From: Bacteroidota bacterium
Lineage (GTDB): Bacteria; Bacteroidota; Bacteroidia; Cytophagales; Cyclobacteriaceae
DNA length: 64,000 bases
Assembly: GCA_018267275.1 (NCBI GenBank)
Contig: JAFDYV010000007.1
Coordinates: forward strand, 186,001 to 250,000
Reading direction: 5' to 3'
Notes under the pieces: model-generated
Databases searched by the model: none
What the model saw: only the letters and a program-made list of their open reading frames with translations
Told to the model about the DNA's origin: nothing
Position numbers and translations under genes: made by a program
Shown: positions 1 to 8,466 of the stretch, piece by piece
How positions within the stretch are numbered: position 1 is the first letter of the stretch
Layout of the letters: each line of letters begins with the position of its first letter

Positions 1-774
1 ATCCGAATAAAGCTTTTTTTGGTAGCAATAACCTTGCTAAACTCTTCGGCTTATGTTCGGCCCCCCGGATTTAAGTTAGAGACCATCGTGATTGACCCTG
101 GCCACGGAGGCAAAGACCCCGGCACCCTTGGCAAAAAGGCCAAAGAGAAGGATGTGGCTTTAAAGATCTCCTTGAAATTGGGCAAGTATATTGAAAAGAA
201 CTTCCCTGATGTAAAGGTGATATATACCCGCAAGGATGATCGCTACGTGGCATTGGATGAGCGTGCTGAAATTGCCAACCGAAACAAGGCGCAATTGTTC
301 ATTTGCATCCACGCCAACTCCCTGCCGGGTGCCCCTGCCTACGGCACCGAGACATACGTGATGGGGTTGCACAAAGACAAGGGCAATTTTGAAGTGGCCA
401 AGCGTGAGAACTCGGTGATTTTGATGGACGAGAACTACGAGCAACGCTATGAGGGTTTTGACCCGAAGAGTCCGGAGTCATACATTTTATTTACCTTGAG
501 CCAAAGTGTGTACCACGAGAGCAGCCTGAAGTTTGCGCAGAAGCTGGAGCAGCAGTTTAAAACGAAGGGGGGTCGGTTTAGCCGTGGGGTAAAGCAGGCG
601 GGTTTTTTAGTATTGTGGCGAACGGCCATGCCGAGCGTGTTAATTGAAACGGGTTTCTTGTCGAACTCCAAAGAAGAAGGATTTTTGCTGTCAGATGATG
701 GCCAAGATTTAATTGCCTCCGGCATCTTTAGGGCATTTAAGGAATACAAAACCGAGATTGAATCGATAAACTAA
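1..774 (+). CDS. N-acetylmuramoyl-L-alanine amidase, 5' end outside window
   Basis: Zinc-dependent Amidase_3 family enzyme that cuts the bond between N-acetylmuramic acid and the stem peptide during cell separation or wall turnover. The frame is open from base 1 and the first residues are a hydrophobic signal-peptide core, so the true start lies upstream; the TTG at 19 is not a convincing start. Zinc-site motifs are visible: DPGHGG near the N-terminus, CIHAN in the middle and the catalytic-type LIETGFLSN near the C-terminus. It is followed 6 bases later by the MlaD-like gene on the same strand, so the two are probably co-transcribed. The family call is secure; the exact cellular role is inferred. 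Confidence 0.93.
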   Translation: MRIKLFLVAITLLNSSAYVRPPGFKLETIVIDPGHGGKDPGTLGKKAKEKDVALKISLKLGKYIEKNFPDVKVIYTRKDDRYVALDERAEIANRNKAQLFICIHANSLPGAPAYGTETYVMGLHKDKGNFEVAKRENSVILMDENYEQRYEGFDPKSPESYILFTLSQSVYHESSLKFAQKLEQQFKTKGGRFSRGVKQAGFLVLWRTAMPSVLIETGFLSNSKEEGFLLSDDGQDLIASGIFRAFKEYKTEIESIN

Positions 775-780
775 TATTGC

Positions 781-1752
781 GTGAAGACAAAAGAATTTAA
801 AGTTGGGTTGGTGATTGCTTTGGCAATTGCCATGCTGTATTTCGGCTTTAATTATTTGAAGGGCATCGATTTTTTTTCTACCACTCACAAGTACTACGCA
901 GTTTACGATAACATCGATCAGTTGGCGATTTCAAACCCTGTGTTAATCAACGGATATCCAGTCGGCCGCGTGAGTCGAATTCAAATCATGCAGAACAGAC
1001 AGCACAAAGTTTTGGTGGAGTTTGACATCGAATCAGAGATTAAACTTACTGATTCGACCACCGCTATTTTGAATAGCGCACTCTTGGGCGGAAAGTCAGT
1101 ATTGTTGCGCATTGGCGGATCTAAAAAATTTATCAACCCAGGCGATACGCTACGTTCTGAAGTTGCAAAGGGAATGTTCGATGTGATTTCAGAAACTGCT
1201 ACACCCGTAGCGACCGACCTGCAAACTACGCTGCGTAAATTCAATGTTATTGTTGACAACCTTCTTAAGAACTCGCAACAGCTTGAAGTGATTTTTGCAA
1301 AGCTGCAAACAACACCAGATCTGCTTAACAAAACATTGGTTACGGCCGATGGCAAAATCATAGAACTGTCTTCGACTTTTAAAAAGGTAGCCGAGAACTT
1401 GGACGGTACCCTTACGGAGTTGAAACCTACGCTGAGCAATTTTAAAACATTGTCAGACAGTTTGAAGATGCTGAAGCTCAACCAGACGTTGACGAAGACA
1501 CAGCAAACTATTTCGAGCCTCAATCAAACATTGTCTCGATTAAACAAAGGTGACAACACCATGAGTAAATTGATGACGGAAGATACGCTCTACGTTAACC
1601 TTAATAAGCTGTTGAGGTCGTTGGATAGCCTGGCCATACACTTTAATTCGAATCCGAAACACTTCTTGGCACCTCTGGGCAAGAGTAAGAAGAAAATAGA
1701 TCGTGATCGCAGAAAAGAGGAAGAATTAAGAAAAGCAGCGCAAAAGAAGTAA
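781..1752 (+). CDS. MlaD/MCE family lipid-transport protein
   Basis: 323 residues from a GTG start that lies 6 bases after the amidase stop. An N-terminal transmembrane anchor (about residues 7-24) is followed by an MCE domain (about 35-120, with the NPVLINGYPVGRV stretch), then a long region of predicted alpha-helical coiled coil, and a lysine/arginine-rich tail. MCE proteins form rings that move phospholipids between the inner and outer membranes, with an ABC ATPase and permease. Those partners are not in this window. Coupling with a wall amidase suggests an envelope-maintenance operon (inference). Confidence 0.88.
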   Translation: MKTKEFKVGLVIALAIAMLYFGFNYLKGIDFFSTTHKYYAVYDNIDQLAISNPVLINGYPVGRVSRIQIMQNRQHKVLVEFDIESEIKLTDSTTAILNSALLGGKSVLLRIGGSKKFINPGDTLRSEVAKGMFDVISETATPVATDLQTTLRKFNVIVDNLLKNSQQLEVIFAKLQTTPDLLNKTLVTADGKIIELSSTFKKVAENLDGTLTELKPTLSNFKTLSDSLKMLKLNQTLTKTQQTISSLNQTLSRLNKGDNTMSKLMTEDTLYVNLNKLLRSLDSLAIHFNSNPKHFLAPLGKSKKKIDRDRRKEEELRKAAQKK

Positions 1753-1797
1753 GGCGCACCCAATCTGTAATCTAAAATCTATAATCTGTAATTTCTG
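1753..1797. repeat. short direct repeat of the AATCTGTAATCT type
   Basis: The spacer between the MlaD-like gene and the carboxylase gene consists largely of near-repeats of TAATCTGTAATCT/AAATCTATAATC. It is a low-complexity intergenic repeat, similar in style to those at 3424-3508 and 37199-37290. No gene or clear promoter is visible in it. Confidence 0.5.
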
Positions 1798-3423
1798 ATG
1801 GATTTAGAATTCAATAAGAACGAGGATCAGCTCAAGCAACTCTGCTTTCAGCTTAAAACGAAAGCAAAGAAAACCATGTTGGGAGGTGGGGAGAAAAAAA
1901 TAGACGAGCAACACCAAAAAGGAAAACTTACGGCCCGCGAGCGCATCGAATACTTGACCGACAAAGGTTCTGAGTTTTTAGAGGTTGCACTCTTTGCTGG
2001 TGACGGCATGTACAAGGAGCAAGGGGGATGCCCTTCGGGTGGTGTGATAACAGGCATCGGTTTTGTCAAAGGCAGGCAATGTGTGATTGTGGCAAACGAT
2101 GCCACAGTAAAAGCCGGAGCTTGGTTTCCAATTACGGCAAAAAAGAACCTGCGGGCACAAGAGATAGCAATTGAAAACCGGTTGCCGATTATTTATCTAG
2201 TTGACAGCGCAGGTGTCTTCCTGCCGATGCAAGACGAAATTTTTCCGGATAAAGAACATTTTGGAAGACAGTTTCGCAACAATGCCAAGATGAGTAGCAT
2301 GGGCATTGTGCAGGTGGCAGCCATCATGGGCAGTTGCGTGGCTGGTGGCGCTTATTTACCGATTATGTCTGACGAGGCCATGATTGTAGATAAAACGGGC
2401 TCTATCTTTTTGGCGGGATCGTACTTGGTGAAAGCTGCGATTGGCGAAGAAATCGACAACGAAACACTGGGCGGGGCAACTACGCACTGCGAAATCTCGG
2501 GCGTCACGGATAACAAGTTTCCCAACGACCAGGCGTGTCTCGATCACATCCGCGATTTGTTTGACAAGATTGGCGACTACGAAAAGGCGGGTTTCAATCG
2601 CGAAAATCCCAGCTTGCCGAAAGAAAAGCAAGAAGAGATTTATGGATTGTTGCCAGCCGATCGTACCAAACCGTATGATATGGTTGAAATAATCAAGCGT
2701 TTGGTGGATGGATCTGAGTTTGACGAGTACAAAGCCCTTTATGGTAAAACAATTGTATGTGGTTTTGCCCGGATTGATGGTTGGGCTGTGGGCATTGTAG
2801 CGAACCAACGCAAGGTGGTGAAGACAAAGAAAGGTGAGATGCAGATGGGTGGCGTCATTTATTCAGATGCAGCAGACAAAGCTGCGCGCTTCATCATGAA
2901 TTGCAACCAGCGTAAAGTTCCATTGATTTTTTTGCAAGATGTAAGTGGTTTTATGGTGGGTAGTAAGGCCGAGCACGGTGGAATCATCAAAGATGGTGCT
3001 AAAATGGTGAATGCCATGGCCAATTCAACGGTTCCGAAGTTTACGTTCATCATCGGTAACTCGTATGGAGCTGGCAACTATGCGATGTGCGGTAAAGCCT
3101 ACGATCCGCGATTGATTTATGCTTGGCCTACGGCTCAAATAGCAGTGATGAGCGGGAACTCTGCCGCAAAAACATTGTTGCAGATAAAGGTGAGTTCAAT
3201 GAAAGCGCAAGGAAAAACACTGACTAAAGAAGAGGAGGACGTGCTTTTAAAAGAGATTACCGATAGGTATAACGAGCAGCTTAGTCCGTATTATGCAGCT
3301 TCGCGCCTTTGGGTGGATGGCGTCATCGATCCATTGGACACCCGGAAAGTAGTATCGATGGGCATTGAAGCTGCCAATCATGCGGAGGTTGAGAAGTTTA
3401 ATGTTGGGGTAATTCAAACATAG
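1798..3423 (+). CDS. acyl-CoA carboxylase beta subunit (methylcrotonyl-CoA carboxylase-like)
   Basis: Carboxyltransferase subunit of a biotin-dependent acyl-CoA carboxylase, 541 residues, the usual length for this family. It moves carboxyl from carboxybiotin to an acyl-CoA. The N-terminal half has the acyl-CoA-binding crotonase-like fold (GGCPSGGVITGIG) and the C-terminal half carries the second oxyanion-hole region (GNSYGAGNYAMCGKAYDPR). The segment GVFLPMQDEIFPDKEHFGR is typical of methylcrotonyl-CoA carboxylase beta chains from leucine breakdown rather than propionyl-CoA carboxylase, but substrate is not proven. No biotin-carrier alpha subunit is in the window. It depends on bicarbonate and biotin, supplied by systems encoded further along. 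Confidence 0.93.
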   Translation: MDLEFNKNEDQLKQLCFQLKTKAKKTMLGGGEKKIDEQHQKGKLTARERIEYLTDKGSEFLEVALFAGDGMYKEQGGCPSGGVITGIGFVKGRQCVIVANDATVKAGAWFPITAKKNLRAQEIAIENRLPIIYLVDSAGVFLPMQDEIFPDKEHFGRQFRNNAKMSSMGIVQVAAIMGSCVAGGAYLPIMSDEAMIVDKTGSIFLAGSYLVKAAIGEEIDNETLGGATTHCEISGVTDNKFPNDQACLDHIRDLFDKIGDYEKAGFNRENPSLPKEKQEEIYGLLPADRTKPYDMVEIIKRLVDGSEFDEYKALYGKTIVCGFARIDGWAVGIVANQRKVVKTKKGEMQMGGVIYSDAADKAARFIMNCNQRKVPLIFLQDVSGFMVGSKAEHGGIIKDGAKMVNAMANSTVPKFTFIIGNSYGAGNYAMCGKAYDPRLIYAWPTAQIAVMSGNSAAKTLLQIKVSSMKAQGKTLTKEEEDVLLKEITDRYNEQLSPYYAASRLWVDGVIDPLDTRKVVSMGIEAANHAEVEKFNVGVIQT

Positions 3424-3508
3424 CTAATTTGCTGATTAGCTAATTTTGACAATGTTGGCCTATCAATTAGCTCATCAACGAATTAGCGCATTAACGAATT
3501 AGTACTAG
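3424..3508. repeat. AATTAGC-type simple repeat
   Basis: The 85-base spacer is made of imperfect repeats of GCTAATT / AATTAGC in both orientations, for example TTAGCTAATT and the repeated CGAATTAG. It is AT-rich, has no ORF, and looks like an expanded simple repeat. No terminator with a clear T-run is visible. Confidence 0.5.
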
Positions 3509-4360
3509 ATGCAAGAGAGTGAATTAAAAGCGTTGGTATCGTTGCTCGATGATGAGGACAAGCAAATCAGTTCTCACGTGGAGGAAAAAATCTTGTCGAT
3601 TGGCAAAGATGTCATTCCTTTTTTGGAGCGCGAATGGGAGAGTAACCTGAACCCTACGGTGCAATCGCGAATTGAATCACTCATCCATACGTTGCAGTAT
3701 GAGTTGTTGCGCGAGCGGCTGAAACAATGGCACCAAAGCTCCGATCGCGACCTGCTCACCGGCATGTGGCTCATTGCCACCTTTCAATATCCCGATCTCG
3801 AATTGGAAAAACTGCGCCAAGATTTAGAGCAAATTTACTACGACACATGGTTGGAGTTTCGGCCCGACTTATACGCCTTTGATCAAGTGAAAGTGATCAA
3901 CAGTGTTTTTTTCAACAAGCTGAAATTTGGTGCCAACTCAAAAAACTTTCATTCCCCGGGCAATTCCATGATTAATGTAGTGTTGGAATCGCGCAGGGGC
4001 AACCCCATTACATTGTGTGTGATTTACATGTTGGTAGCCCAAAAGCTCAAGTTGCCCATCCATGGGGTCAACTTACCCAACCTATTCATCTTAACGTACA
4101 AAGACGACAACCATCAGTTTTATATCAATACGTTCAATCGCGGGCTTATTTTCAGCAAGCAAGACATCGAAAACTACATCAACGAGCTGCACCTCGTGCC
4201 GCAAAAATCTTTCTTCGAACCTTGCGATTCGCTGGAGATTGTGAGGCGTGCGCTTAGGAATTTGGTGATGTCTTTTGAGAAGATGGGTGAACACGCCAAA
4301 GCCGAAGAAGTGAAACTTTTATTGGTAGAGATTTCGGATGGCGGGGACTTAGGGGTATAA
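3509..4360 (+). CDS. SirB1/transglutaminase-like protein
   Basis: 283 residues. Residues about 1-75 are helical and HEAT-like; about 90-240 match the SirB1 N-terminal transglutaminase-like domain, seen in the RRGNPITLCVIYMLVAQKL segment and the following GVNLPN and NTFNRG. In most SirB1 proteins the position after RRGxPI/TL is Ser; here it is Cys, so a thiol nucleophile is possible. The final about 50 residues are helical (RNLVMSFEKMGEHAKAEEV), like the TPR tail of the family. Molecular function is not established for this family. Confidence 0.75.
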   Translation: MQESELKALVSLLDDEDKQISSHVEEKILSIGKDVIPFLEREWESNLNPTVQSRIESLIHTLQYELLRERLKQWHQSSDRDLLTGMWLIATFQYPDLELEKLRQDLEQIYYDTWLEFRPDLYAFDQVKVINSVFFNKLKFGANSKNFHSPGNSMINVVLESRRGNPITLCVIYMLVAQKLKLPIHGVNLPNLFILTYKDDNHQFYINTFNRGLIFSKQDIENYINELHLVPQKSFFEPCDSLEIVRRALRNLVMSFEKMGEHAKAEEVKLLLVEISDGGDLGV

Positions 4361-4378
4361 ATCGATTGCAATAATTGC

Positions 4379-4386
4379 TAACTTTG
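4379..4386 (+). promoter_or_regulatory. Bacteroidota -7 element TAACTTTG
   Basis: TAACTTTG matches the Bacteroidota housekeeping -7 consensus TAnnTTTG and ends 5 bases before the ATG of the Uma2-like gene, so the transcript may be nearly leaderless. No clear TTTG -33 box is visible at the usual distance. Confidence 0.4.
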
Positions 4387-4391
4387 TTAAT

Positions 4392-4799
4392 ATGCACGAC
4401 AACCTCATCATTATGGGCATTAACGCTCCCAAAGAGCATCAAGCTGTCATTACCAGACTTATCCATGGGCTGGCTGATTTGTATATCAAAGACAAAACAA
4501 CTTTTTTTCCCTATCCGGAGACCATGATTGATGAGGGGCAAACCAGTCCTGCACCTGATATTTTGCTTTACGATCACAAGGAAGAAAAAACAGTTTTGCT
4601 GATTGAAGTAACACACACCGCGGGTGTAAAAAAAGATTGTAGCAAAGTGCGTACGTTGATGAATGACTATGATGTGAACGAAGGTTTTGTTTACGACTAT
4701 AAGAAGGGCGACTGGTTTAAGATTGATGGTGAACAAATCGAAAAATCGTCCCATTCAAAAGTCTTGAAACTTGATTTGGCCGATTTCCTCAAATCTTGA
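4392..4799 (+). CDS. Uma2-like restriction-endonuclease-fold protein
   Basis: 135 residues. The pattern PAPDILLYD followed about 12 residues later by VLLIEVTHT resembles the PD-(D/E)xK-like core of Uma2/DUF820 proteins, a family of unknown role that is abundant in cyanobacteria and some Bacteroidota. An upstream Glu and the hydrophobic strands around the motif fit the fold. The protein is shorter than typical Uma2 members (about 180-200 residues). It stands alone between a SirB1-like gene and the convergent redoxin gene. Function is unknown. Confidence 0.6.
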   Translation: MHDNLIIMGINAPKEHQAVITRLIHGLADLYIKDKTTFFPYPETMIDEGQTSPAPDILLYDHKEEKTVLLIEVTHTAGVKKDCSKVRTLMNDYDVNEGFVYDYKKGDWFKIDGEQIEKSSHSKVLKLDLADFLKS

Positions 4800-4806
4800 T
4801 TGGCTT

Positions 4807-5361
4807 TTACTTTTTCTTAATAGTACAGCCCACCGCGCGGTTGTTGTTCACATCAATTTTTGTCCCGCTCAAAACGCGATCAATAGCATCTTTTAAAAAT
4901 GATTGTTTCACAGCTGAGGCAACCTGTGGATTGTCATCGATGGCACCACTGTATTGCAGGATCAATTTGTCCGCTTCCTTTTTGAGTAAAAATGCTTCCG
5001 GAGATTTTCTGGCACCCACAATATCCATTGCTTGTTGTGCTTTGTCGGCCAAATACGGTATACCTAAATCCGCATTATGGATGGCCATCTTTTCAATGCT
5101 TTCTTGCGGGTCTTGGTTGGAGTTGACCAATACAAACTGAACCTTACCTTGGTAGGCTGCTATCATTTCTTTGATGCGTGTTTTGTAATAGTTATCGAAC
5201 GGGCATTCATTGCTGGTAAAGATCACAACTACCGGCACGGTGTATTGCGCAAGCGAAACAGTTTCGTTGGTGTAAGCATTTGGCAGGCTTACAGTTTCTA
5301 AGCCCTGCCCGCACAACTGAAGTGATAGTAATAAAAGGGCGCAAAATAGAAAAGTCTTCAT
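4807..5361 (-). CDS. secreted thioredoxin-fold (redoxin-like) protein
   Basis: 184 residues with an N-terminal signal peptide ending near residue 18. The VVVIFTSNECPFDNYY segment resembles the AhpC/TSA-like group in which NxCPxxxxY replaces the CxxC of thioredoxin; Cys53 is the only active-site-type cysteine, with a second Cys close to the C-terminus (GCTIKKK). LVNSNQDP and the DxxGxxxxPEAFLL segment fit the thioredoxin fold. It starts 2 bases after the phosphopantetheinyl transferase stop, so they form a tight operon. A periplasmic redox role is inferred. Confidence 0.75.
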   Translation of the reverse strand: MKTFLFCALLLLSLQLCGQGLETVSLPNAYTNETVSLAQYTVPVVVIFTSNECPFDNYYKTRIKEMIAAYQGKVQFVLVNSNQDPQESIEKMAIHNADLGIPYLADKAQQAMDIVGARKSPEAFLLKKEADKLILQYSGAIDDNPQVASAVKQSFLKDAIDRVLSGTKIDVNNNRAVGCTIKKK

Positions 5362-5363
5362 GG

Positions 5364-5987
5364 TCAGTTTTTTTTGGTGTACACTAGCACAAACTCTTTG
5401 TCCACAACATATGCTAAATGTACCATTTGTTTTTCAAACCTGCTGATTGTCCCGGTTAGGCCACCCGCTTCTTGCAATTCAAAAGGCGCAATATTGAGTT
5501 GGTTGGAAAAATGAAGCCCTTTCTTACCATCGATTTTGTAGAGCGCTTCTTTGGCACACCAATACACGCAATGCTTTGTAAGGTTATTGCCCGCATCTTG
5601 CAGCTCGGTGGGCGACAACACGCGCGGGGCGATATGCAACAATTTCTCCTTTGGCTGCTCGAGGTCGATGCCTACCGGGTGATTGATGCTGATTTGCGCT
5701 GCCACAAACGGATAGGAATGGCTCAGCGAGACGTGGAAAGAACTCTCCCGTAAAAACGGTTTTCCGTATTCGTCTTTGTGCACACCCATGTAGGCTTCGC
5801 CCATGGCTTCGGCCAAGTACCTTAACAAGTTGCGGCCCGCCAACCACTCCAATCGTTTAGATTCGTTGATAATGTCACTTGGGCACTCTTCTTGCGCCCG
5901 AAAGGCCAATTCACTTTCCATTTCACCTACTTCCCATATCGCCCATCCTCCTTGGCCTTTTTCAATTTCTGTTTTTTTGATGGGCAT
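5364..5987 (-). CDS. 4'-phosphopantetheinyl transferase superfamily protein
   Basis: 207 residues, the size of Sfp/AcpT-type enzymes. They transfer the 4'-phosphopantetheine arm of CoA to a serine on carrier proteins. The two family signatures are present: GIDLE near residue 109 (Mg-binding) and WCAKEALYK near residue 145 (WxxKEAxxK). It is the promoter-proximal gene of a two-gene operon with the redoxin. No polyketide or peptide synthetase is encoded nearby, so a fatty-acid acyl carrier protein is a possible target (inference). Confidence 0.9.
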   Translation of the reverse strand: MPIKKTEIEKGQGGWAIWEVGEMESELAFRAQEECPSDIINESKRLEWLAGRNLLRYLAEAMGEAYMGVHKDEYGKPFLRESSFHVSLSHSYPFVAAQISINHPVGIDLEQPKEKLLHIAPRVLSPTELQDAGNNLTKHCVYWCAKEALYKIDGKKGLHFSNQLNIAPFELQEAGGLTGTISRFEKQMVHLAYVVDKEFVLVYTKKN

Positions 5988-6046
5988 TTGATTCGGTCAG
6001 TTTAAAGACTCATTTTTGTCGAGCAGGTAAAGTTACATTTTTATTC

Positions 6047-6955
6047 ATGTTGCCCATTCAAGTAAAGAAACTCAATGCACTTACCGGTCACCGTGATTGC
6101 GTTTACACACTTGAGCCGACCCATGATGCTGGTAAGTTCTTTAGTGCAGCGGGTGATGGCATGGTAGTGCTTTGGGATTTAGAAAAACCAGATGAAGGGG
6201 AATTAATTGCACGGTTGAACAATTCAATTTATGCACTTCACTTGCTCCCCAACAATTTGTTGGTGGCAGGTCACAATTACGATGGCATTCACCTGCTGGA
6301 TTGGCAACAAAAAAAAGAAGTGGCATCGCTGCGCCTTACAACGGCCGCTATTTTCGATATTAAAAGTGTAGGCAACGAATTGTGGATTGCAGAGGGTGAT
6401 GGTGGCGTTACCGTAGTAGATTTGTCTTCACTCACGATCAAAACGAAAATTCATGCTTCTGAGAAAAGCGCTCGGGTGATAGCCGTTAACCCGGCAGCAG
6501 CCGAAGTGGCGGTAGGGTATAGCGATAACTTCATTCGTATTTTCGATGCTCATCACTACACATCAAAAAATGAATGGGAGGCACATACCAACTCGGTGTT
6601 TACACTGGCGTTCTTGTCCAATGGCCATTTGCTGAGCGGATCGCGCGATGCCCGCTTGAAGTTATGGAAGCAAGGCGATTGGAATTTGGAGACTGAAGTA
6701 GTGGCGCACTTGTTTGCCATTAACGACATTGCCCTGCACCCCAGCCTGCCGTACTTTGCTACCGCCAGCATGGATAAATCAATCAAGATTTGGGATGCCA
6801 ACACATTGCAGTTGTTAAAAGTAATTGACAAAGCAAGGCATGCGGGGCACGGAACTTCCGTAAACAAACTTTGGTGGTCGGGTCACCGGCAGCAATTGGT
6901 AAGTGCCAGTGACGACCGCAGCATATCAGTTTGGGAAATTGAAGGGCTGCGCTAA
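6047..6955 (+). CDS. WD40 repeat protein
   Basis: 302 residues built from about six or seven WD40-type blades, with repeated endings such as VVLWDL, LKLWKQ, IKIWDA and ISVWEI and the GH/D turns that precede them. There is no signal peptide, so it is probably a cytoplasmic beta-propeller scaffold. Catalytic residues are not expected. It is transcribed divergently from the phosphopantetheinyl transferase operon. The partner is unknown. Confidence 0.9.
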   Translation: MLPIQVKKLNALTGHRDCVYTLEPTHDAGKFFSAAGDGMVVLWDLEKPDEGELIARLNNSIYALHLLPNNLLVAGHNYDGIHLLDWQQKKEVASLRLTTAAIFDIKSVGNELWIAEGDGGVTVVDLSSLTIKTKIHASEKSARVIAVNPAAAEVAVGYSDNFIRIFDAHHYTSKNEWEAHTNSVFTLAFLSNGHLLSGSRDARLKLWKQGDWNLETEVVAHLFAINDIALHPSLPYFATASMDKSIKIWDANTLQLLKVIDKARHAGHGTSVNKLWWSGHRQQLVSASDDRSISVWEIEGLR

Positions 6956-6967
6956 CAACTAATCCGT

Positions 6968-6975
6968 TATTTTTG
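6968..6975 (+). promoter_or_regulatory. Bacteroidota -7 element TATTTTTG
   Basis: TATTTTTG fits TAnnTTTG and lies 18 bases before the ATG of the NfeD-like gene. A -33 TTTG box is not evident at the expected spacing, so the call rests on the -7 element alone. Confidence 0.4.
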
Positions 6976-6993
6976 TGTAAAGTCTAGAGAATT

Positions 6994-8328
6994 ATGAGAA
7001 TCATATTGTTGATGGTTGGGATACTGTTTTCTGTCCAAGCTTTCGCGCAAAGCGGCAAGAAGCAGGTGATGGTGATGGATATTAAGGATGAAATTGACCC
7101 GCGTATGCTCAGGTATGTCAAACTGGCCTTCGAGCATGCAGATAAGATAAAAGCCGATTACGTCATCATAGACATGGATACATATGGTGGAGTACTAACA
7201 GATGCCAAGGAGATTGTTGACGTTGTGATGGATTCTAAAAAACCTGTTTGGGTGTTTATCAATTCAGATGCAGCCTCTGCCGGGGCGTTGATCTCAATTG
7301 CTTGCGATAGTATCTACATGTCGCCTGGCGCAAGCATTGGTGCCGCCACCGTGGTGGAAGGCGATGGTAAACAAGCGCCCGACAAATACCAGTCATACAT
7401 GCGGTCTATCATGCGCTCAACGGCAGAAGAAAATCATCGTGACCCGCGCATTGCCGAAGGCATGGTAGATGAGCGCGTGGTGATTGACAGCGTGAAGCAA
7501 GCCGGTAAAGTGATTACGTTCACCACCACAGAAGCCATTGCCCACGGCTATTGTGAAGCAAAGGTGGAGTCGATTGAAGAAATTTTGAAGCGCAACAAAA
7601 TTGAGAACTACGAACTGCATCATTTCAAATTAGGTGCTACGGAAAAAATCATCGCGTTTTTTCTCAACCCATTCATCAGCGGTATTTTGATATTAGTGAT
7701 CTTAGGAGGTATCTATTTTGAGTTGCAAACACCGGGTGTGGGCTTTCCCTTGTTTGCGGCCATCACCGCCTTGGTGCTGTACTTAGTCCCGTATTATCTA
7801 AACGGTTTGGCAGATTATTGGGAAATCATTGCGCTGTTTGTAGGGCTGTTGTTGATAATGGCCGAAATTTTTGTGATACCCGGATTTGGAATAGCGGGCG
7901 TAGCAGGCATCACGCTTACATTGGTTTCTTTGGTACTCATCATGCTCAATAACGATTTTTTCAATTTCGAGTTTGTACCGCTGGGCGATATTGTGCAGGC
8001 GAGTTTTGTGGCGGTGGCCGGGCTGGCAGGTGGTTTCTTGCTATTGATATTTGCCGGACCGAAGTTGCTGGAGTCGAAAGCATTTCAACGAATTGCCTTG
8101 AATGACGCGCAGAACAGTGCCGAGGGTTATACTGTAAATGCCAATGCACAGTCGATGCTCAACAAGAAGGGCGTTGCACACACGGTGTTAAGACCAAGTG
8201 GAAAAATATTGCTGGATGGCGAGGTGCTGGATGCGTTCACGCGGGGTGAGTTTATTGAAAAAGGTGAGGCAGTGGAAGTAATTGGCACCGAAGGGGTGAC
8301 GTTGAGAGTTCGAAAAATCACTGAATAA
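6994..8328 (+). CDS. NfeD-family membrane-bound serine protease
   Basis: 444 residues. A signal peptide (1-18) is followed by a ClpP-class protease domain (about 25-210); AASAGALISIACDSIYM carries the candidate Ser nucleophile and a downstream Lys (near DKYQSYM) could complete the Ser-Lys dyad. Residues about 220-370 hold four or five membrane helices, and the last about 60 residues form the OB-fold NfeD domain. Long NfeD proteases often pair with a stomatin/flotillin-type protein, but none is encoded next to it here. Its role in membrane protein quality control is inferred from the family. Confidence 0.9.
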   Translation: MRIILLMVGILFSVQAFAQSGKKQVMVMDIKDEIDPRMLRYVKLAFEHADKIKADYVIIDMDTYGGVLTDAKEIVDVVMDSKKPVWVFINSDAASAGALISIACDSIYMSPGASIGAATVVEGDGKQAPDKYQSYMRSIMRSTAEENHRDPRIAEGMVDERVVIDSVKQAGKVITFTTTEAIAHGYCEAKVESIEEILKRNKIENYELHHFKLGATEKIIAFFLNPFISGILILVILGGIYFELQTPGVGFPLFAAITALVLYLVPYYLNGLADYWEIIALFVGLLLIMAEIFVIPGFGIAGVAGITLTLVSLVLIMLNNDFFNFEFVPLGDIVQASFVAVAGLAGGFLLLIFAGPKLLESKAFQRIALNDAQNSAEGYTVNANAQSMLNKKGVAHTVLRPSGKILLDGEVLDAFTRGEFIEKGEAVEVIGTEGVTLRVRKITE

Positions 8329-8330
8329 AC

Positions 8331-8398
8331 GAAGCCCTCACCCACAGTGATTCTGCAATGTTGCAGGGCTTCAATGCCCTCTCCCGAGGGAGAGGGCA
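8331..8398. repeat. two adjacent intergenic hairpins, one a perfect CCCTCTCC palindrome
   Basis: The first element pairs GAAGCCCT (8331-8338) with AGGGCTTC (8365-8372). The second pairs TGCCCTCTCCC (8375-8385) with GGGAGAGGGCA (8388-8398), a perfect 11-bp inverted repeat around a GA loop. The second type (CCCTCTCC/GGAGAGGG) recurs in many bacterial genomes as an intergenic palindrome. It lacks a T-run on either side, so a simple intrinsic terminator is unlikely. Confidence 0.6.
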
Positions 8399-8466
8399 GT
8401 ACAAGTCGGCAAGCAATGACGGATTTTTTGGGTGGGGGTATAAATTTCTGCAAAAAAATAGATTAG

